NCBI GenBank assembly: GCA_937146765.1
Contig: CAKZRP010000080.1
Span: 124,001 to 188,000 of the forward strand
Source of the DNA: an uncultured Paracoccaceae bacterium
Lineage (GTDB): Bacteria > Pseudomonadota > Alphaproteobacteria > Rhodobacterales > Rhodobacteraceae
Length of the DNA stretch: 64,000 nt
Reading direction: 5' to 3'
The notes beneath the pieces were generated by a model, which saw nothing but the letters and a program-made list of their open reading frames with translations, was not told the DNA's origin and ran no database searches. Shown piece after piece: positions 59,769 to 64,000 of this stretch (positions are counted from its first letter, which is position 1; each line of letters opens with the position of its first letter). Both the position numbers and the translations under genes were made by a program.

Positions 59769-60105
59769 AAATGGCGGCACGCAGGCCAGCCAGGCGGCGC
59801 AGGATCTCATCTCGGGCGGCACCGAGGTCGAATCCCACCAGTCCAGCGGCACCAGGGGTTGCGTCACGCTCTGCGAGGTCTCTTGCGACAAGGGTCTTCT
59901 CCACCTTCTGGATATCACGAATGAGACCGTCCAATTTGGCGATCTGCGGCTTCAGGTTTGTGGTGTCGGGATTGATCTCGGCTTCTGCCTCGAACTGGGC
60001 GAGGTAGTCTTCGCTGGCCTTGCGGGCGCGTCTCAGACTGTCATGAAGCGAGCGCAGGAGGTCGGAGCTGATCGCGATCAGCTCCTCCGGGGTTTCCGCG
60101 GTCAT
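59740..60105 (-). CDS. GTA small terminase-like protein (g1)
   Basis: A 121-residue protein, first gene of the cluster. N-terminal helices (PEELIAISSDLLRSLHDSLRRARKASEDYL) and a coiled coil (LKPQIAKLDGLIRDIQKVEKTLVARDLAER) match RcGTA g1, shown to be the small terminase that in GTAs lacks specific DNA recognition. ATG 60105, GAGG about 11 bases upstream. The GTA promoter must lie just upstream. Confidence 0.92.
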   Translation of the reverse strand: MTAETPEELIAISSDLLRSLHDSLRRARKASEDYLAQFEAEAEINPDTTNLKPQIAKLDGLIRDIQKVEKTLVARDLAERDATPGAAGLVGFDLGAARDEILRRLAGLRAAIYGEDAAGGD

Positions 60106-60420
60106 GGGGGCTGTTGCCTCTTTTCACAGGACCCGAACAGAGAAACAGAAGGTCGGATCAGATGCCCCTGCGGACATCCGTTTCCCACCTTCGCGTTCTC
60201 CAGCTGCTGGCGACTGTTTTAGCGGATCAAAATGGAGATCTGCCAAGTGCAGCGTTCGCACCGGCGGCAACGGCGGGGCGGCGGCAATGCCGCGCGTTCC
60301 GGGATATTGGGAACAAAAAAGCGGAGCAACCGCGCGCCCGTCTTCCGGTTAGACACAGCCGGGAGGCAACAGGCTTTGCCCGGAAAAGCAAGAGGGGGGC
60401 AGCGCCCCCCTCCCTGACCG
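60106..60420 (-). promoter_or_regulatory. GTA promoter region
   Basis: 315 bp without a gene between mltG and g1. It must contain the start of the GTA transcript. GTTCC-N9-GGAAC (60296-60314) is an inverted repeat next to an A/T run (60313-60321); it is a candidate site for the GTA activator or another regulator. No -10/-35 pair is clear. Confidence 0.5.
60386..60410 (-). terminator. Intrinsic terminator of mltG
   Basis: GGGGGGC (60394-60400) pairs with GCCCCCC (60404-60410), 3-base loop; minus strand continues TCTTGCTTTTCC. It insulates the GTA promoter from the fabF-mltG transcript. Confidence 0.7.
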
Positions 60421-61575
60421 TCAGTTGTTGCCCTGCTGGGCCTCGATCTCGCGCCATTTGGCGACATTGCGGTTATGCTCTTCGAGCGTCTCCGCAAAGG
60501 CATGGCCACCGGTGCCATCCGCGACAAAGAACACATAGTCGGTCTGATCCGGGTTCACCGCCGCCACCAGGCTCTCCAGGCCGGGGTTGGCGATGGGGGT
60601 CGGCGGCAGCCCTTCGATCACATAGGTGTTCCAGGGGGTGACGCCGCGCAGCTCGCTCTGGCGCAGGCCACGGCCCAGCACGCCTTCGCCCTTGGTGACG
60701 CCATAGATCACCGTCGGGTCGGTCTGCAGGCGCATGCCGCGCTTCAGCCGGTTGGTGAAGACCGAGGCCACTACGCCGCGTTCGTCGGCGATGCCGGTCT
60801 CCTTCTCGATGATCGAGGCAAGGATCAGCATTTCCTCCGGCGTGGTCACGGCTGCATCCGGGCTGCGGGTCTCCCAGGCATCGGTGATCCGCTTGTCCTG
60901 CCGCGCCTTCATCTCCTCCAGAATGGCGAGACGGTCGGAGCCGGGGCGGATCTCGTAGCTGTCGGGGGCGAGGCTGCCCTCCTCGGGACGGCGACCGGGG
61001 TCACCGTCGAGGATATCCATCGCCTTCAGCGCTTCCACCACCTGCCAGCTGGTCACCCCTTCGGCCAGCGCGATCCGGTAGCGGGTGTCGGGCTCGGCCT
61101 TTTTCTCGGTATAGACCGCAGGCACCTCGTCGACGCCGGGCACAAACTCCGCCCGCTCGACAAAGGCATTGGTGGCGGGATCCAATTCGCGCACCTCGGC
61201 CAGCACCCGCGTCACGCCGACACGGTAGACGATCTCGGTGCCGCAAGTGGAGGCGCCGCCACGGGTGATCTGATCGACGATGCCCTCCATCGAGGTACCG
61301 GGTTCCACCAGATAGCTGCCGGCCTTCAGGTCCTGCTCCTTGTCGGCGTATTTCACCCCGATCCGGAAGATCGCGCCGGAGGAGACGGCACCGTCTTCCT
61401 CCAACCGACGGCTGACTCGGGCCATGGAAGTGCCGCTCGGGACCTGAAAGCAGATCGCATCGGCCAAAGGTCCGGCACCGCTATACTGGTTCTTGCCCCA
61501 GAGGATCACCCCCGCAAAGAGGAACAGGCCGACAATCAGGATCGTCAGCATGTTTGAGGCCAGGCTGCGCCACAT
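60421..61575 (-). CDS. mltG: Endolytic murein transglycosylase MltG
   Basis: A 384-residue inner-membrane enzyme that cuts nascent glycan strands and ends their growth. N-terminal span (about residues 7-27), LysM-like region (VPSGTSMARVSRRLEEDG), and the YceG catalytic domain with ASIIEKETGIADERGVVASVFTNRL, which holds the catalytic Glu, then LQTDPTVIYG, PWNTYVIEGLPPTPIANPG and YVFFVADGTGGHAFAETLEEHNRNV. ATG overlaps the fabF end region by position (1 bp between), so both are one transcript. Confidence 0.96.
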   Translation of the reverse strand: MWRSLASNMLTILIVGLFLFAGVILWGKNQYSGAGPLADAICFQVPSGTSMARVSRRLEEDGAVSSGAIFRIGVKYADKEQDLKAGSYLVEPGTSMEGIVDQITRGGASTCGTEIVYRVGVTRVLAEVRELDPATNAFVERAEFVPGVDEVPAVYTEKKAEPDTRYRIALAEGVTSWQVVEALKAMDILDGDPGRRPEEGSLAPDSYEIRPGSDRLAILEEMKARQDKRITDAWETRSPDAAVTTPEEMLILASIIEKETGIADERGVVASVFTNRLKRGMRLQTDPTVIYGVTKGEGVLGRGLRQSELRGVTPWNTYVIEGLPPTPIANPGLESLVAAVNPDQTDYVFFVADGTGGHAFAETLEEHNRNVAKWREIEAQQGNN

Positions 61576-61576
61576 G

Positions 61577-62845
61577 TCAGTCGCTCACTTTGCCGAAGAT
61601 CACCGAGGCATTGGTACCGCCGAACCCGAAGGAGTTCGACAGGGCCACGTTGATCTCTCTCTCGCGCTTGGCGTTCGGGGCGAGGTCGATCTCGGTTTCC
61701 ACGGCGGGCGTGTCGAGGTTGATGGTCGGCGGGGCCACCTGATCGCGGATCGCGAGGATGGAGAAGATCGCCTCGATCGCGCCAGCCGCGCCCAGGAGGT
61801 GGCCAGTGGCGGATTTGGTCGAGGACATGGTGGCGTTCTTGGCGTGATCGCCCAACATGCGCTCAACCGCGCCCAGCTCGATGGTATCCGCCATCGTCGA
61901 GGTGCCATGGGCGTTGATGTAATCGATGTCCTCGGGCTTCAGCCCCGCATTGGCAAGGGCTGCGCGCATGGAGCGTTCGCCGCCTTCGCCATCCTCGGAA
62001 GGCGCGGTGATATGGTAGGCATCGCCGGAGAGGCCATAGCCCAGAACCTCGCCATAGATCTTGGCGCCACGGGCCTTGGCGTGTTCGTATTCTTCCAGCA
62101 CCACGATGCCGGCGCCCTCGCCCATCACAAACCCGTCGCGGTCCGCATCATAGGGGCGCGAGGCTTTGGTCGGGTCCTCGGCATATTTGGTCGACAGCGC
62201 CTTGCAGGCGTTGAAGCCCGCGATGCCGATCTCGCAGATCGCCGCTTCGGCACCGCCTGCAATCATCACATCCGCATCGCCGGATTTGATCAGACGGGAG
62301 GCATCGCCAATGGCATGGGCACCAGTGGAGCAAGCGGTCACAACCGCGTGGTTCGGACCTTTGAAGCCATAGCGGATGGAGACCTGACCGGAGATGAGGT
62401 TGATCAGCGCGCCGGGGATAAAGAAGGGCGACACGCGACGCGGGCCCTTTTCCTTGATCATCACCGCGGTTTCCGCGATCGAAGCCAGACCGCCAATGCC
62501 GGAGCCGATCATCACGCCGGTGCGCAGACGGTCCTCTTCGCCCTCGGGCATCCAGCCTGCGTCCTTCACCGCCATCTCGGCGGCAGCAATGCCGTAGAGG
62601 ATGAAGTCGTCGATCTTCTTCTGATCTTTCTTCTGCACCCAGTCATCGGGGTTGAAGGTGCCGTTGGTCCCATCGCCACGCGGCACTTCGCAGGCATAGG
62701 TGGTGGTGACACCGCTCGCCACTGCATCAAAGAGGGTGATCGGACCGGCGCCGGACTGACCGTCCAGGAGCCGCGACCAGGTTTCCTCGACCCCGGATGC
62801 CAGGGGGGTCACCAGGCCCAGTCCGGTAACAACTACTCGACGCAT
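61577..62845 (-). CDS. fabF: 3-oxoacyl-ACP synthase II
   Basis: Condenses malonyl-ACP with acyl-ACP in fatty acid elongation. The 422-residue product starts MRRVVVTGLGLVTPLASG; catalytic Cys is in VTACSTGAHAIGDA, the two His in NAHGTSTMADTIE and TKSATGHLLGAAGA. KDQKKIDDFILYGIAAAEMAV also fits FabF. The usual acpP partner is not directly upstream; instead there is a 323-bp gap and a HisA paralogue. ATG with AAGGAGAG seven bases upstream. Confidence 0.97.
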   Translation of the reverse strand: MRRVVVTGLGLVTPLASGVEETWSRLLDGQSGAGPITLFDAVASGVTTTYACEVPRGDGTNGTFNPDDWVQKKDQKKIDDFILYGIAAAEMAVKDAGWMPEGEEDRLRTGVMIGSGIGGLASIAETAVMIKEKGPRRVSPFFIPGALINLISGQVSIRYGFKGPNHAVVTACSTGAHAIGDASRLIKSGDADVMIAGGAEAAICEIGIAGFNACKALSTKYAEDPTKASRPYDADRDGFVMGEGAGIVVLEEYEHAKARGAKIYGEVLGYGLSGDAYHITAPSEDGEGGERSMRAALANAGLKPEDIDYINAHGTSTMADTIELGAVERMLGDHAKNATMSSTKSATGHLLGAAGAIEAIFSILAIRDQVAPPTINLDTPAVETEIDLAPNAKREREINVALSNSFGFGGTNASVIFGKVSD

Positions 62846-63168
62846 TCCTTGCTCTCCTTAGAACTTCAGGCAATTTGACCATCCAAATAGCTTGGAATAG
62901 CCAAAAGGTGCAAGAGCGGGAAGGTCACGCCCCGTGATCACGCGCATTTGTCTCAAAAGACGGTGAGTTTTCCACAGCCGCGGGGGAGAGCGCCCCACCC
63001 GCGCAAGGTTTTGGTAACCATCCAGGCGCAGACTGGAGGCAGGACGAAGCAAAGATCCGGGGTTCCCCCATATGAGGCTCTTTAATCCGCACAGGCCGTA
63101 GGTGGAAAATCCGCCTGCGGCCTGTGACGTTCCAGAGCCCGAGCGGCCCTGTCTTCTCGCCGCCCGGT
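62846..63168. other. 323-bp gap between HisA paralogue and fabF
   Basis: No gene is recognised; acpP, common here in relatives, is absent. It contains a long hairpin (63090-63126) and must hold the fabF promoter. Confidence 0.55.
63090..63126. repeat. 37-base near-perfect hairpin
   Basis: Bases 63090-63106 pair with 63110-63126 over 17 positions (15 Watson-Crick, two G-U on the plus-strand RNA), loop AAA. Outer arms CACAGGCCG and CGGCCTGTG. No T run on either side. It lies 43 bp after the HisA paralogue stop. Confidence 0.7.
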
Positions 63169-63912
63169 TCAGATGAAGGCGGCGATCTTTTCCGGGGTGG
63201 CCTGCGCGGTTTCCAGCGCCTCCTCGACTGTCAGGGTCTTGTTGAACAGGGCACGGCCGACCAGCGCGCCAGCGATGTTGTGGATATACTTGAGCCGCGA
63301 GATATCATCCACGGTGCGCACCACGCCGCTGGCGATGATCGGCGTCTTAGCATGGGCCGCAAGATGCGAGATCAACCCGAGCTGCGCCTCCACATCGCCC
63401 ATGTCGCTGTCGATATCGGTGACCACGATGCCGGCAAAGGGCGTGCCCTCGAAGGCGTCGATGAAGCCCTCCGGGCTCCAGGCACCGGATTTGCGCCAGC
63501 CCTCCGTCATCACCTGCCCCTGCCAGATATCGACCGAGAGGACGATCTGGTCCGGGTGGTATTTCGCCAGCGCGGCGGCGGATTTCGGATCATAGGCCGC
63601 CATGGTGCCAAGCACGACACGCCCTGCCCCTTTCTCGATCCAGTGTTCTGCCCGCTCGCGCGAGCGGATTCCTCCGCCCAGTTGCACCGGCACGCCGGCC
63701 CGGTGGATGATCTCCTCAACCAGCGCCTCGTTGCGGCGGTTGCCCCGCACCGCATCAAGGTCCGTGAGATGCATCCACTCTGCCCCGGCGGCCGCAAAGC
63801 TGCGGGCGGTCTCCACCGGATCCACATGCCAGATCAACGGCGCCTCGATGTCGCCCTTCTCGAGGCTCACGCAGCGCCCGTCGAGGATCTCGATTGTCGG
63901 ATAGATGATCAT
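63169..63912 (-). CDS. HisA-like TIM-barrel protein, divergent active site
   Basis: A 247-residue beta/alpha barrel of the HisA/HisF family (MIIYPTIEILDGRCVSLEKGD, PVQLGGGIRSRERAEHWIEKGAGRVVLGT, IIASGVVRT, GALVGRALF). True HisA converts ProFAR to PRFAR. Here the first catalytic Asp (Asp8 in AIDL) is Glu8, the conserved Arg of CVRL is Ser16, the iDaRdGkV loop reads VDIWQGQV (Asp kept), and TDIDSDMGDVEA replaces the usual TDIxxDG. It is outside any his operon, next to fabF. I infer a paralogue with another substrate; annotation pipelines would call it hisA. Start ATG 63912 with GGGAGGG eight bases upstream; ATG 63918 sits on the ribosome site. Confidence 0.85.
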   Translation of the reverse strand: MIIYPTIEILDGRCVSLEKGDIEAPLIWHVDPVETARSFAAAGAEWMHLTDLDAVRGNRRNEALVEEIIHRAGVPVQLGGGIRSRERAEHWIEKGAGRVVLGTMAAYDPKSAAALAKYHPDQIVLSVDIWQGQVMTEGWRKSGAWSPEGFIDAFEGTPFAGIVVTDIDSDMGDVEAQLGLISHLAAHAKTPIIASGVVRTVDDISRLKYIHNIAGALVGRALFNKTLTVEEALETAQATPEKIAAFI

Positions 63913-64000
63913 TGTCATTGCCCTCCCTTCCGTCTTTGGCTGCGCCAGAAGCTAGAGCGGGGGCGCGCCATTGCGATGGTCGCGGGCGCAAAGGCTGCGC

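Noticed and set aside
45522..60105. Reading the phage-like cluster as an ordinary prophage
   Set aside because: No integrase, repressor, replication genes, lysis genes or attachment sites; gene order and content equal RcGTA, including g1-type small terminase, g3.5 and the g15 TIM-barrel protein.

Overview
The window looks like a chromosomal segment of a Rhodobacteraceae (Roseobacter-lineage) alphaproteobacterium. The reasons are high G+C; a complete RcGTA-type gene transfer agent cluster; a pyruvate dehydrogenase operon with an FtsB-like gene in front and a lipoyl domain fused to E1-beta; an alphaproteobacterial LexA box (GAAC-N7-GAAC) before uvrA; and a typical roseobacter short extragenic hairpin element after the transketolase gene. 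No tRNA, rRNA, CRISPR array, insertion sequence or integrase is visible.

Layout. 0-3.4 kb: 3' end of tkt, a DUF808 membrane protein, a GapB-like glyceraldehyde-3-phosphate dehydrogenase, a 47-aa membrane microprotein, coaD. 3.4-13.9 kb: a CBS protein, a LysR regulator divergent from mmsA, an exported L,D-transpeptidase, a TPR/GT41 O-GlcNAc-transferase-like enzyme, then acyl-CoA dehydrogenase, 3-hydroxyisobutyryl-CoA hydrolase and mmsB, which with mmsA make the valine catabolic route; an XRE regulator faces a small membrane protein across a perfect palindrome. 13.9-24.6 kb: a DUF2807 exported protein, SOS-controlled uvrA, two MFS transporters, a methyltransferase, lpdA, DUF924, queA. 24.6-33 kb: a giant AsmA-like/DUF3971 protein, bcp, a DUF455 ferritin-like protein, an M23 peptidase overlapping a bactofilin gene, two coupled cyclophilins. 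33.2-44.9 kb: pgk, two chemoreceptors flanking an unknown gene, the ftsB-like gene and pdhABC, cysE. 45.2-60.1 kb: cspA, then the GTA cluster on the minus strand (g1, g2, g3, g3.5, g4 to g15 and a DUF7742 gene), all frames intact. 60.4-64 kb: mltG, fabF and a divergent HisA paralogue.

How the parts connect. Three regulatory links are readable in the DNA. (1) The same 18-bp palindrome TAGTTTA-N4-TAAACTA stands about 30 bp before both lpdA (E3) and pdhA (E1-alpha), 17 kb apart, so the three-enzyme pyruvate dehydrogenase complex is probably one regulon. (2) LacI-type operators centred on GCGCTA lie before gap and pgk, pointing to a central-carbon regulator. (3) The mmsA promoter carries TTTGC/GCAAA sites like those of propionyl-CoA-responsive ScfR regulators, which fits MmsA making propionyl-CoA. 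The GTA operon has an unreported-looking intrinsic terminator between g2 (terminase) and g3 (portal), suggesting that packaging and structural genes are not expressed as one simple unit. The best candidates for new biology are this internal GTA terminator, the paired lpdA/pdhA operator, the HisA paralogue with altered active-site loops, and the tandem palindromes before the valine operon.
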